Shown here piece after piece: positions 15,982-23,999 of a stretch of 25,191 bases of DNA (position 1 is its first letter; each line of letters opens with the position of its first letter). Made by a program: the position numbers and the translations under genes. The DNA comes from an uncultured Parabacteroides sp. Its GTDB lineage: Bacteria; Bacteroidota; Bacteroidia; Bacteroidales; Tannerellaceae. Under the pieces are notes generated by a model that made no database searches, was not told the DNA's origin, and saw nothing but the letters and a program-made list of their open reading frames with translations. Location: assembly GCA_900770835.1 (NCBI GenBank), contig CAAGLQ010000225.1, forward strand, positions 1 to 25,191. Reading direction: 5' to 3'.

Positions 15982-16713
15982 CTATCGATGAAATCGGTTT
16001 CTCGGTCGTTGTTCTTGATTGGGAGAAACCGACTGTTGTTGCTGTGTCCGTTGTGCTTTCGCCCACTGCAGGCAGTGATTCACTGCTGCCATACCCTGCA
16101 GTGACTCTCGTTGTGGTACGTCCATCAGAGATGATAGCGGTTTCCCCTCGTTCCACATCGATTCTACTGCCTGTTTGAATGAGTCCGGTCGAGGCATCTC
16201 AGTCCACCCCTTCTCCTTCAGATAGGCAATGTATTCCGGATAGTGCAAAAGCACGAAGCCATTCGTGGCACCTGTACGCACCATATTGTCCACAAAATTC
16301 CAATCCAGTTTTTGGGCTTTGATCGCTAGATCGGCCTGTTCTCCGTATGCCAGCAAAAAGCTGTATTCAGTGAACGGAATCTGAATGCATAGTTTGTCAA
16401 ATTCATCCCCAACCCTGACCTGGCAATCGCCACCCGTGTAGGATTGATCATAATTTGGGAAGGGATCCGTGTCATACAACCCGTCCTCATCCAACACCTT
16501 GCCCTGTTCGTCAACCAGCTGAAAGTTTCAGGTATCATAGATCACATACTCTGCCTCTTGACGAATCGCATAGCCCTGTTCCCGCATCAAGTCCGTCAAT
16601 ACCCCACTAACGAAAGCTGATTCCGTAGAATAGGCTGAAGCGAAACGAGCGCACTTGCTCTCCCAGTTCCTCAGCAGCCAATCCGTATCCTGACAGTTCT
16701 CGTACGACATCAT
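15982..16713 (-). pseudogene. Unknown protein gene interrupted by an in-frame TGA
   Basis: Two open stretches share one frame: 61 codons from ATG 16713 (MMSYENCQDTDWLLRNW) and, after TGA at 16528-16530, NFQLVDEQGKVLDEDGLYD continuing for 182 codons. The join VIYDT-stop-NFQLV reads smoothly, so a single base change (for example TGG to TGA) is likely. The downstream piece has only a GTG start inside KVLDED, which is not convincing as a separate gene. The product, 243 aa if restored, is acidic and soluble with a polar Gln/Arg-rich end (RTQQQQSVSPNQEQRPRN). No family recognised. It follows the small gene at 16735 by 21 bases in one unit and ends at a strong terminator. Confidence 0.65.
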
Positions 16714-16734
16714 CGTCAGCAGTTTATTCAGTAT

Positions 16735-16941
16735 TTAGTGGCCGTCCATCCATAGGTTTTCGTTATTTTCGAAAAACATACGGATCGAATAGGTCCTATC
16801 CGTATCGATAGCGACTAACGCCTCCTTTAGCAACTCAGTCCACGCAACCGCTTGAGAGTCGGACGCATATTGCAGCCGAGTAGTACCTGATGGTTGTGAC
16901 AGCTCAGCCCTGTAAATCATTGTTTCTTTTCCGTGATCCAT
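16735..16941 (-). CDS. Small protein of unknown function, about 61-68 aa
   Basis: Several in-frame ATGs exist (16950, 16941, 16920). The last gives MIYRAELSQPSG and has GGAAAAG a suitable distance upstream, so the protein may be only 61 aa. The longest frame, up to 16977, crosses a TATCTTTG promoter box and is excluded. The product is soluble, acidic, with a middle like AVAWTELLKEALVAID. Not recognised. First gene of a two-gene unit with the broken gene downstream. Confidence 0.55.
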   Translation of the reverse strand: MDHGKETMIYRAELSQPSGTTRLQYASDSQAVAWTELLKEALVAIDTDRTYSIRMFFENNENLWMDGH

Positions 16942-16962
16942 ACCTATCATTATAAGGAAAGC

Positions 16963-16970
16963 CAAAGATA
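16963..16970 (-). promoter_or_regulatory. Putative -7 box of the two-gene unit
   Basis: Minus-strand TATCTTTG fits TAnnTTTG. No TTTG at the right -33 distance. Confidence 0.45.
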
Positions 16971-17122
16971 AATACAATTGTTAGGCCCATTGCCTCTCCA
17001 AAAGTTTATCATCATCCATTTAACAAAACTTTAGGCAACCTTATTGGTGTAAAATCTCAAAAAAATACGCAGCATAACCGCACATAATTACCCGAAAACA
17101 GGACTTACTCTCAATTTAGTAC

Positions 17123-17226
17123 TATTTTTGCAGCAGAGAGAAATCTTTTTTGTGCGGTCCTATCATAGGCCGATTCAAAAGAGACAGGTAATTCAAAGGG
17201 CGGCTATTGTGAAATACCCGTCCTTT
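17123..17226 (+). ncRNA. Possible small RNA on the plus strand
   Basis: A plus-strand TATTTTTG box (17123-17130) lies in a gap between minus-strand genes and has no reading frame behind it. About 65 bases later AAAGGGCGG (17195-17203) pairs with CCGTCCTTT (17218-17226) through one G-T pair that works only in the plus-strand RNA. A CCTAT-C-ATAGG element precedes it. No T run follows the stem, and no -33 box is clear, so this is weak. Confidence 0.25.
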
Positions 17227-17232
17227 AGCATT

Positions 17233-17532
17233 CTAATCGCACAGCAACACATCCTCAGTTTGCGTTTGTATATCCTTTGTGATTTTCATGTACACCGCAT
17301 CCTTTGAGTAGGTCATTGCCGTCACTCGATAGCCCGGTTTCGGGTAAAGCCCGTTTAAGAACAACCCCATCAGCTCATCCCAATCCGCCATCGTAAACTC
17401 CGCCTGTCCTTGTGCGCTGGCTCCACCCAGCCCAATTCTATCCCAAGAAGGCCTCTTGGCCTGATCCTGCGTCGTTTGTACGTTCGGAGCCCCTTCACAC
17501 ATTTGGGACTCCGTAGTATCCTGCTGTTTCAT
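17233..17532 (-). CDS. Unknown protein, 99 aa
   Basis: The ATG at 17532 (MKQQDTTESQ) is chosen because GGAGGTGA, one of the few strong ribosome binding sites in the window, lies just before it; the frame extends to 17667 but overlaps the DUF1294 gene. The first 40 residues are polar and probably disordered; from MADWDELMGLFLNGLYPKPG on, a small folded domain with a beta-like stretch (YRVTAMTYSKDAVYMKIT) follows. Not recognised. The inverted repeat at 17576-17592 is upstream, shared with the 294-aa gene, so the two may be co-regulated. Confidence 0.65.
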   Translation of the reverse strand: MKQQDTTESQMCEGAPNVQTTQDQAKRPSWDRIGLGGASAQGQAEFTMADWDELMGLFLNGLYPKPGYRVTAMTYSKDAVYMKITKDIQTQTEDVLLCD

Positions 17533-17575
17533 TGTCACCTCCATTTTTTTTGCAGGACAAAGAAACATATCCAGA

Positions 17576-17592
17576 GTGCCATAAGCTGGCAC
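17576..17592 (-). promoter_or_regulatory. Inverted repeat GTGCCA-N5-TGGCAC, copy 2
   Basis: On the minus strand TGTGCCAGCTTATGGCACT, followed by CTGG and TATGTTTC, 44 bases upstream of the 99-aa gene. It matches copy 1 (14776-14792) in both arms and in the sequence to its right, which argues for a shared regulator or promoter type. Confidence 0.55.
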
Positions 17593-17618
17593 ACGGGCTA
17601 AATACAAACAAAAACAAA

Positions 17619-17924
17619 CTACAACAGGTATAGATAAGCCCCAACCAAGAGCCCAATCTGCAAACAAATAATCAAGGGAACCCCGATGCTAAATTTCTTA
17701 TGCAAGGTCTTGTGATGCCACACCTTGATCCCCAACCAAGCCCCAATGCTACCACCCAATAAGGCGACTACCAACAGGGAGCGTTCAGGAATGCGCCATC
17801 TGCCTTTGCGTGCCTTTAGCTTGTCGATACCAAACAACACAAACGCAATCCCGTTCAGTAACAGCAGATAGCTAATCGCCAAGATATATCCGATATGTAC
17901 ACCTCCTAATCCACCCATAGCCAT
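17619..17924 (-). CDS. DUF1294 family membrane protein
   Basis: A 101-aa protein with three to four hydrophobic segments (ISYLLLLNGIAFVLFGIDKL; LLVVALLGGSIGAWLGI; PLIICLQIGLLVGAYLYLL). Between them are the family signatures: FGIDKLKAR, GRWRIPERSLL and WHHKTLHKKF, the last corresponding to the usual 'RHKT.K..F'. Small inner-membrane protein, common in bacteria, function unknown. It follows the 128-aa gene by 45 bases and may be in its transcript. Confidence 0.88.
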   Translation of the reverse strand: MAMGGLGGVHIGYILAISYLLLLNGIAFVLFGIDKLKARKGRWRIPERSLLVVALLGGSIGAWLGIKVWHHKTLHKKFSIGVPLIICLQIGLLVGAYLYLL

Positions 17925-17969
17925 TCATTTAGCCAATATATCCCTATCTCTGGCATATACCTATTCCCC

Positions 17970-18356
17970 CTACTGTTTGCTGCCATCGGCAGCGTCATCC
18001 ACACAAACCGAAACAGTATCATCCCCGCATTGAATCAATTGATTCAATAGCGGATTAGACTCCTTGGATTGGACATTCAGTGCTGAACCGTCATCTGCGA
18101 CAAATTGGATCCGCACATTACTTTGGGCCGCCTCGGCCTCTTCCAGAAAAGAGCTCAGCTCCGCCTCGCTCTTCTGCGAGAATGCAAAACCCGCAGTAAT
18201 GCAAGACCACATATCCGTTGGGAAGCCATTCGCTTGAAGAAACGCCAGCTGCTCTTTGTCCAGCCGAATAGTCGCTGTATGGTATTTGATCACCAAGTTC
18301 CCGTTCAACTCCTTGGCCACATCAGCCAACTGAATCTTTGAAAAATCCTGTTCCAT
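17970..18356 (-). CDS. Unknown protein, 128 aa
   Basis: Acidic soluble protein, MEQDFSKIQLADVAKELNG at the start, an apparent small alpha/beta domain (LVIKYHTATIRLDKEQLAFLQ) and a second part with VRIQFVADDGSALNV, ending in an acidic tail. No membrane segment or motif recognised. It is 74 bases after the metallophosphoesterase gene with no clear promoter in between, so it may be co-transcribed with it. Confidence 0.7.
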   Translation of the reverse strand: MEQDFSKIQLADVAKELNGNLVIKYHTATIRLDKEQLAFLQANGFPTDMWSCITAGFAFSQKSEAELSSFLEEAEAAQSNVRIQFVADDGSALNVQSKESNPLLNQLIQCGDDTVSVCVDDAADGSKQ

Positions 18357-18430
18357 AATTACAACCCTAATTAATCACAATGCAATTTACTAAATAATTT
18401 CATACCCCACAATACCCCATACAGAGTTCA

Positions 18431-19243
18431 CTACCACACCCGAGGTGGTAGCATATCAAATTCCATAATATCCAACAGTTTGAACAGCACGTCATGAACC
18501 TCGCTATATTTGCTCTCATGGAAATGGCCATAGTACCAACGACTGATTGGCGCACCGTTGGTCAGTAACCGTTCGAAAAGCTGATGCAACACCTGACGTT
18601 CCTTGGCTGTATCAGCCAGCAGCGTAGGATCATACGCCGCAAACTGGTTGACCAACCCTTTCACAAACGGATAGCAGTCGGAGGGAGCCGAATGCGTCAC
18701 CACCACATCCACCCACTCCTTCTGGCAAATCGAGTCGATCAGCCCCTCTTGATAGACAGGAGGCTCATTCTCCCAATACCACTTAGGCAGCAACGGATCC
18801 TTGTTCAGCTTCAGGCTTAGGTCATAGCGTACTTTCAGCTCAAACTGCTCGATGCGTGGCTTCCGGTCGATGGATATCGCCCCACCCACGCACAAGATAC
18901 GATGGCCGCAAGCCTGGATAACCGTGTAGTCCGGTACAGCCATGAAGCGTTTCTTCATGAACACCTTCCCATCGAAATAGGCCGGATTATCGTGGTTCCC
19001 CCGTACGAATACGATCCAGTTATTCGCCTGCGCCATCCGCTTGCTGTTCTTCTGAACCATCTGCTCGTAATAAGCCAGCTTGTTGTAACCAAACCCACAA
19101 TCCCCGGCCACGATCAGCAGCGTATCATGTAGCTGATACTGCAGACACAGCTTGTTAACCAGGGGACTGAAATCCCCGTGGATATCGCAACACACCGCCA
19201 CCTGTATAGCCTCCGGAAAGGATAACGTTAGATAATCACTCAT
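18431..19243 (-). CDS. Calcineurin-like metallophosphoesterase
   Basis: A 270-aa enzyme with the full set of metal-binding motifs of the family in order: DIHGD (20-24), GDCG (47-50), GNHD (82-85), TH (183-184) and GHFH (239-242). These bind a two-metal centre that hydrolyses phosphoesters; substrate may be a nucleotide, nucleic acid or protein phosphate and cannot be read from sequence. No signal peptide, so cytoplasmic. It has its own promoter (19341-19371) and lies downstream of the VWA gene with a 197-base gap. Confidence 0.92.
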   Translation of the reverse strand: MSDYLTLSFPEAIQVAVCCDIHGDFSPLVNKLCLQYQLHDTLLIVAGDCGFGYNKLAYYEQMVQKNSKRMAQANNWIVFVRGNHDNPAYFDGKVFMKKRFMAVPDYTVIQACGHRILCVGGAISIDRKPRIEQFELKVRYDLSLKLNKDPLLPKWYWENEPPVYQEGLIDSICQKEWVDVVVTHSAPSDCYPFVKGLVNQFAAYDPTLLADTAKERQVLHQLFERLLTNGAPISRWYYGHFHESKYSEVHDVLFKLLDIMEFDMLPPRVW

Positions 19244-19340
19244 ACGATAGAATAGTTTGTATCAAAAATAAGCCAACTCCACCAGTTACACCACCAAAAA
19301 CAGACAGTCACAGACAGCGTACCCAGGAGATCACCTATAA

Positions 19341-19371
19341 CAAAGATACGACAAAACAGACATAAATACAA
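19341..19371 (-). promoter_or_regulatory. Promoter of the metallophosphoesterase gene
   Basis: Minus-strand TTG (19369-19371), 20 bases, TATCTTTG (19341-19348). A good match to the Bacteroides pattern; the leader would be about 90 bases. Confidence 0.55.
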
Positions 19372-19440
19372 TGAATAATAAGAAAAAAGAGCGTGCCGGA
19401 AAAGGTCAATTAACAATCCAATATCCATTCCAAGACACAG

Positions 19441-20958
19441 TCAACTTTCCGCCACGATCAACCTATCCAACAGATCCACCCACTGATTATCCGGGTTTTC
19501 ACCCGTCTGTATGCCATAGAACTTCGTACCTGTGGATTGATTGTCCCTGACCCGTTTGATCAGCCGCTCATTCACTCGTTCCATCAGAAAATCCGTCACG
19601 AACAGCATATCCGCATTGATATACTCCGCATGGCTCTCCAAGAGATCCAAGGCCATAGAGAGCATTTTTGTCCCATCCGTATTCCCCTGGGAGCTTTCCG
19701 CAAAGAGATCCAACAGTTTATTCCGTTCCCTTTTGGCATCAATCGGCTTCGCCGACACAGTAAACGCAATCACAAACAACGGCCGCTTCTGTCGCATAGC
19801 CAGCTCGTTCAGCCTTACCAAGATTGATCGAGAGAGTTCCTGTTTCCAGCCCTTCATGCTACCCGAGGTATCGAGACATACGATCATCGGCCCTTTCGGC
19901 TTGGCCATCTGCTGTCGCAGCTTACGAGCCGGATTCATCTGGTCGCTCTTTTGGAGGAAACGCTGCAGTTTGCCCGTCGTATATTTCCGAAGGAACAGCT
20001 CATAGAGTGCATCATCCTGCATCAGCGCCTGTTCCAAGGGAAGCAAACCGCTGAGTTCGCCCCCTAAGGTAACCCCTTCGATGTCACTGCGGGACGCATG
20101 GTGCAGCGGCTCGGTAGAGCCCGCTCCCAACCACAGCCGCTCCTTGCCCGATAGATCCATGGTACGCCCCATGAGTCGTGCGATCTCTTCCACCGCCGGC
20201 CAATGCAGTTGTTTCTGAACATATTGGCTGAACCGTTTGAAATCATACTCATTCCAGACACCACCCATCATCGCCCAAGCCTGCGCAAAAATCTCTTCGC
20301 CCAAGCCCTGTCTATCCAGATACTTGGGAACCTGGTCCATCTGCCACTTGATCCGCTCCAGCCCTTTGGAACCCAATGACTGAATCTCCTTGCGCACCTC
20401 GTCCCTCAGGTACTCTTTGAAGGCGATCTGATAATCCGAGAAGAGGCTGCTCCAGCCGTCACCATCCGCCTGGTCATCCGGCAGGGAGAGGAGATCCTCG
20501 TAGAATCCACCGTTGAACCCATACTTGCTATAGGCTGTGTTCAACTTATCAATCAGCGGCTTTGAGCCATCCCGTCGTTTGCGTTCATTCCAGGAAACCG
20601 CCTCCCCAACCTCTTTGTACTCTGACTGTTTCCGGCTCCAGCTAAAGCGTTTTCGCTGGAGGCAGCAATCTACGAATCGCATGATGCTATCCCCAAAAAT
20701 CCGACCCGCCACCCGATTGGATAGCACCATCGCCCTGACCTCCTTATCGTTCATCACCTGGAAGAGATAATCATAGATCGGATCACCTGGCTCCGCATAC
20801 ACAATCTCGCCCGTCTCCAGAAACCGTTCGACCATGTTGACATAGAACCCATCATCGAAGTTCTCTGGGGTAGGGGATACTGTCGCATCATCCTCCAGAT
20901 TCTCCGCCTGCAGCGCCTGATACCAATCCGCCAAATCCAACTCAGACTCCTCAGCCAT
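19441..20958 (-). CDS. viaA: VWA-domain protein, ViaA-like
   Basis: A 505-aa protein with a mostly helical N-terminal 350 residues and a C-terminal von Willebrand A domain. The metal site (MIDAS) is complete: DTSGS (363-367), Thr427/Asp428 in NTDGT and Asp456 in VTDF. This is the layout of ViaA, the partner of the AAA+ ATPase RavA; in E. coli the pair is linked to respiratory-chain maturation and aminoglycoside sensitisation. Its start overlaps the upstream RavA-like gene by 8 bases, so the two products are made together. Symbol given by analogy. Confidence 0.85.
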   Translation of the reverse strand: MAEESELDLADWYQALQAENLEDDATVSPTPENFDDGFYVNMVERFLETGEIVYAEPGDPIYDYLFQVMNDKEVRAMVLSNRVAGRIFGDSIMRFVDCCLQRKRFSWSRKQSEYKEVGEAVSWNERKRRDGSKPLIDKLNTAYSKYGFNGGFYEDLLSLPDDQADGDGWSSLFSDYQIAFKEYLRDEVRKEIQSLGSKGLERIKWQMDQVPKYLDRQGLGEEIFAQAWAMMGGVWNEYDFKRFSQYVQKQLHWPAVEEIARLMGRTMDLSGKERLWLGAGSTEPLHHASRSDIEGVTLGGELSGLLPLEQALMQDDALYELFLRKYTTGKLQRFLQKSDQMNPARKLRQQMAKPKGPMIVCLDTSGSMKGWKQELSRSILVRLNELAMRQKRPLFVIAFTVSAKPIDAKRERNKLLDLFAESSQGNTDGTKMLSMALDLLESHAEYINADMLFVTDFLMERVNERLIKRVRDNQSTGTKFYGIQTGENPDNQWVDLLDRLIVAES

Positions 20959-22495
20959 AGATCAGCGCCTCAATGTCGCTACGCAGCAGCGCTATGCGCC
21001 GCATCAAGCTCTTTGACTGAGCCTGTACCAACTCCAACTCAGCCGCCGAGATAAACATATTATCCTTTAATGCGAACTGGAGGACATTCAAGTCCGTGGA
21101 CAATTGCTCAACGCCAGCCTCCATACCCTCCGTATTCGGAGCCGGTACGGTCAGTGCCGACACCCGTTGGGCAAGCGTGCCCCGCTCTACTAAGCGCATA
21201 TCATACCGAACCCCATTAATATAGATGTGATCCGCATCCCGACAAACCTTGACCTCCATGGAGGGCACCTGGTTATTTTGCATAGCCGTCCCATCGGTCA
21301 CCGCCAATATATCCCGATCCGGAAATTTCGGATGGGTATAGACCACCCCTTTCAACGGCACCACCCGTGTGCTAAAAGCCGGCAGACGTTTATAGTCCGC
21401 AAAGAAAATCCGGGTATCGCCTCGGCTAAACCCCTCGATCTGAAAGTAGAAGGTATCCACTAATACCTTATTATCATCGACATGATAACCTTCCGCTTGT
21501 GCGGCCCGCACAGCCTGTCCCGCCATCTTCAAACGCAGCGCCTCATCCACCCGGCCCTTCAGCGCTTCATAGGCCCGTATCCAGTTCGTAAACAAGCTAC
21601 CCAAAACCAGCTTGCCAATCGCCTCAATCTCCTCCGTCTCGTTCCAGAGGCAATGCCGCAATATGGGGAAATCCGCCACTCGGATTTCCTCCCTACCGTG
21701 TAGGAACGCCGAGGCCCTGAGCAGATGCACGATATGTTTCCAACGCCGGTCGCTCACATAGACAGAGCGTGTTACCTTGTCCGATATTCGCAAGGAAGCC
21801 AGTCCCTTGCGAATGAATGCCAAGGCCTCAAAAGCCTCCTCTGTCACCTTAACCTTTGCAATGGACGCTTCCCAACTTAGCAGTTCGGTCTCGGTGATCG
21901 ATGGGAGAGGAGCCACCTCCGGCTCCCCGTCGAACGCTACCAGCTGCCGGAAGCTCGCTTCCGCTTTCACAGGACCTATGACTATGCGGATCAGGAACCG
22001 ATCCCACAGTGCCTCCAGACCCTCACCAGCGGCAGGCAGCTCATTACTGGCGCCGATCAGCAACTTTAGGGGAACAGCGACTTCTCCGTTGCCGTTACGG
22101 AACAGTCGCTCGTTCATGAGGGTAAGCAATGTATTCAGGATAGCCGGTCCCGCTTTCCAGATCTCGTCGAGGAACACGATATCCGCCGTCGGCAAATAGC
22201 CGTCCACCAGTCGCTCATACACATCGTCAGATTTTAGGCGGCCGATACTCACCGGTCCGAACAGTTCATCCGGCGTGGAGAAGCGGGACATGAGATACTC
22301 AAACGCCCGTGCGTCGGTAAACGCCCGTTTGATACGCCTACCGATTAATGACTTGGCCACACCCGGAGGACCCAGTAATAAGACACTCTCGCCCGCGATC
22401 GCTGCCAACAGAGACATGCCAATTTCGGTATCCTTCTCGTAGATACCGCTACATAACCCTTGAAGCAACGCCTTAAAACGCTCTTTGATACGCAT
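20951..22495 (-). CDS. ravA: MoxR-family AAA+ ATPase, RavA-like
   Basis: A 514-aa ATPase: Walker A GPPGVAKS (42-49), the RavA-type stretch RFSTPDELFGPVSIG (71-85), Walker B IVFLDE (106-111), sensor 1 around GASNE (148-152) and the arginine-finger-like DRFLIR (165-170). The C-terminal 250 residues are helical with a small beta domain, as in RavA, including a 'SDRRWKH' sensor-2-like segment. RavA hexamers act as chaperones for metalloenzyme or membrane-complex assembly together with the VWA partner. Translationally coupled to viaA. A TACATTTG box at 22545-22552 may drive the pair. Confidence 0.9.
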   Translation of the reverse strand: MRIKERFKALLQGLCSGIYEKDTEIGMSLLAAIAGESVLLLGPPGVAKSLIGRRIKRAFTDARAFEYLMSRFSTPDELFGPVSIGRLKSDDVYERLVDGYLPTADIVFLDEIWKAGPAILNTLLTLMNERLFRNGNGEVAVPLKLLIGASNELPAAGEGLEALWDRFLIRIVIGPVKAEASFRQLVAFDGEPEVAPLPSITETELLSWEASIAKVKVTEEAFEALAFIRKGLASLRISDKVTRSVYVSDRRWKHIVHLLRASAFLHGREEIRVADFPILRHCLWNETEEIEAIGKLVLGSLFTNWIRAYEALKGRVDEALRLKMAGQAVRAAQAEGYHVDDNKVLVDTFYFQIEGFSRGDTRIFFADYKRLPAFSTRVVPLKGVVYTHPKFPDRDILAVTDGTAMQNNQVPSMEVKVCRDADHIYINGVRYDMRLVERGTLAQRVSALTVPAPNTEGMEAGVEQLSTDLNVLQFALKDNMFISAAELELVQAQSKSLMRRIALLRSDIEALIYG

Positions 22496-22520
22496 GCTGA
22501 TCGAATTTCAAGAAAAACAA

Positions 22521-22543
22521 ATTGCGGCTAATAGAGCCGCAAT
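22521..22543 (-). terminator. Terminator of the TPM gene
   Basis: ATTGCGGCT (22521-22529) and AGCCGCAAT (22535-22543) form a perfect 9-bp stem with a 5-base loop; on the minus strand it is followed by TTTGTTTTTCTT. It ends only about 25 bases before the ravA start, so it may also limit read-through into that gene. Confidence 0.75.
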
Positions 22544-22544
22544 C

Positions 22545-22552
22545 CAAATGTA
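22545..22552 (-). promoter_or_regulatory. Possible -7 box of ravA-viaA
   Basis: Minus-strand TACATTTG fits TAnnTTTG. Transcription would start within the terminator stem, so RNAs from here would lack the full hairpin. No -33 TTTG seen. Confidence 0.3.
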
Positions 22553-22615
22553 CGACAAATATCCCAACAGAGACAGATGCCCAATTAAAACTTTCCAAAG
22601 AGGCGCAAAACAATA

Positions 22616-23608
22616 TCAAAAGCTGCTGCAAGCCCCACCGCCGCCAGAGCTACCACCACCCCACGAGCTGCCTGAGCTTTCCGAATCACTATCTCCACTG
22701 CTCCAGCCACTATGATATCCACCATGATATGAGCTATGTCCCCTACTGTTCATCTCATCATCGTAATAGCCATAATATGAACGATTACTCAGTTCTGGAG
22801 TGGCATATGTTTCCTTTTTCGAATAACCGCAGTGCTTGCAATAATGCTCGATCGTGCCCTCACCCTCTTGCGTTGTTGTGGCGTATATGCTTGTATATTC
22901 CTTCCTCTTATAGCCCCGTCTTCCACATCTTGGACAACGAGGCAAACTACCATAAACCGCCCAATAGACCCCATAGGCGGATAGCGCCATACCGATCAAG
23001 CCCAACCCGATCAATATCTGACAAGCCGTTTCTGACAAGGCGATAGGTTCGTAAACTTGTGGCTCTGTTTTTTCGGTCACCTGCTCAAAAAAGTGTTGGC
23101 ATACAGCCTCCACACCCGCAACCATGCCCCCACTGTAATCGTCCCGCCGCAGCAGCGGGATCATGTGTCGTTGTTGAATCCGCTTGCAGAGCGCATCCGG
23201 CAGGATCGCTTCGATGCCATAACCCGTTTCGAATACGATCGTACGTTTGCCTGGCGATGTCACCAGCTGCATCAGCAAACCATTGTCGGCACCCGCCTTG
23301 CCGATGTGCCAATAGTTGAAGAGCTCGTTCGCAAACTCCCGTGGAGGTACATCCCCAATACCGGACAGCGCCACCACAGCCACCTCGATCCCTAAGCTAT
23401 CCTCCAAATAGCCCAGCATGCCATTGATCTGCGCCACTGCGATAGGAGAGAGGATATTGTCCGGATTGCTAACATGGTTCAGTCGATCGGTCAGTCGTAC
23501 GTTAGGTACGGTCTCCACCGTATAATCTTTGGCCGATAGGCCAACAGAGACCAACAGGAACAAAACCCATACAAGCCCCAAACGAGAGAAAAATCTATTG
23601 AAAGTCAT
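22616..23608 (-). CDS. TPM-domain membrane protein with zinc ribbon
   Basis: The start at 23608 gives a clear signal peptide (MTFNRFFSRLGLVWVLFLLV...GLSA), about 24 residues; the frame extends a little further up without need. Then comes a TPM domain: a short basic segment, DNILSPIAVAQINGMLGYLE, EVAVVALSGIG, FANELFNYWHIG, then NGLLMQLV and GYGIEAILPD. After it one transmembrane helix (ILIGLGLIGMALSAYGVYWAV), a zinc ribbon (CPRCG...CKHCG) and a Gly/Ser/His-rich tail ending GGGACSSF. TPM domains face the periplasm or thylakoid lumen and are tied to phosphatase or photosystem-repair roles in other organisms. Just upstream of ravA-viaA, so perhaps their membrane partner. Confidence 0.88.
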   Translation of the reverse strand: MTFNRFFSRLGLVWVLFLLVSVGLSAKDYTVETVPNVRLTDRLNHVSNPDNILSPIAVAQINGMLGYLEDSLGIEVAVVALSGIGDVPPREFANELFNYWHIGKAGADNGLLMQLVTSPGKRTIVFETGYGIEAILPDALCKRIQQRHMIPLLRRDDYSGGMVAGVEAVCQHFFEQVTEKTEPQVYEPIALSETACQILIGLGLIGMALSAYGVYWAVYGSLPRCPRCGRRGYKRKEYTSIYATTTQEGEGTIEHYCKHCGYSKKETYATPELSNRSYYGYYDDEMNSRGHSSYHGGYHSGWSSGDSDSESSGSSWGGGSSGGGGACSSF

Positions 23609-23786
23609 GATCAAAAAATATAACAACAACCAAAAAGTACCCCACCCGACACACCCCACCACACAACCGACCGAAAAACGCCAATTCCTTAACGATAATT
23701 ATCCAATGCGTAACCCAACTATAAGCTAAAGCCCACTCAGCCTACCGACACTCAACCAATACCATATAGACTGACGAGTGAATGAA

Positions 23787-23818
23787 TTATGTTTCCGAAG
23801 TCCATTTCGGAAACATAA
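23787..23818. repeat. Perfect 13-bp inverted repeat
   Basis: TTATGTTTCCGAA (23787-23799), six bases, TTCGGAAACATAA (23806-23818). It sits midway between the two divergent genes, has no T run on either side, and so looks more like a regulator site or a small mobile remnant than a terminator. Confidence 0.75.
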
Positions 23819-23970
23819 CCCCAAATAGTACTTATAGCCTAGAAAATCAGTTTTATACAATAAACCCTACTGTAAACATTCAATTACCTGAGGATATAAC
23901 CACACACACATAAAACCCAAACAAATCCACAATACGACCCAACTCAGCCACTCAGAAATCTAAAAAGGGC

Positions 23971-23978
23971 TATCTTTG
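23971..23978 (+). promoter_or_regulatory. Putative -7 box of the PH-domain gene
   Basis: TATCTTTG matches TAnnTTTG, 21 bases before the ATG at 24000, which also favours that start over an upstream TTG at 23976 that lies inside the box. Confidence 0.5.
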
Positions 23979-23999
23979 CAAAAAAACAGAAACATCAAT

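Larger units (their letters stand above)
23609..23999. other. Divergent intergenic region between TPM and PH genes
   Basis: About 390 bases without a credible gene. It must hold the promoters of both divergent genes. It contains a large palindrome (23787-23818) and a TATCTTTG box for the PH gene; no good TAnnTTTG was found for the TPM gene. The half next to the TPM gene is rich in A and C. Confidence 0.6.

Noticed and set aside
22485..23046. Plus-strand frames opposite the TPM gene
   Set aside because: Low-complexity Pro/His/Ser translations mirror the Gly/Ser-rich tail on the minus strand, which has the signal peptide and domain evidence.
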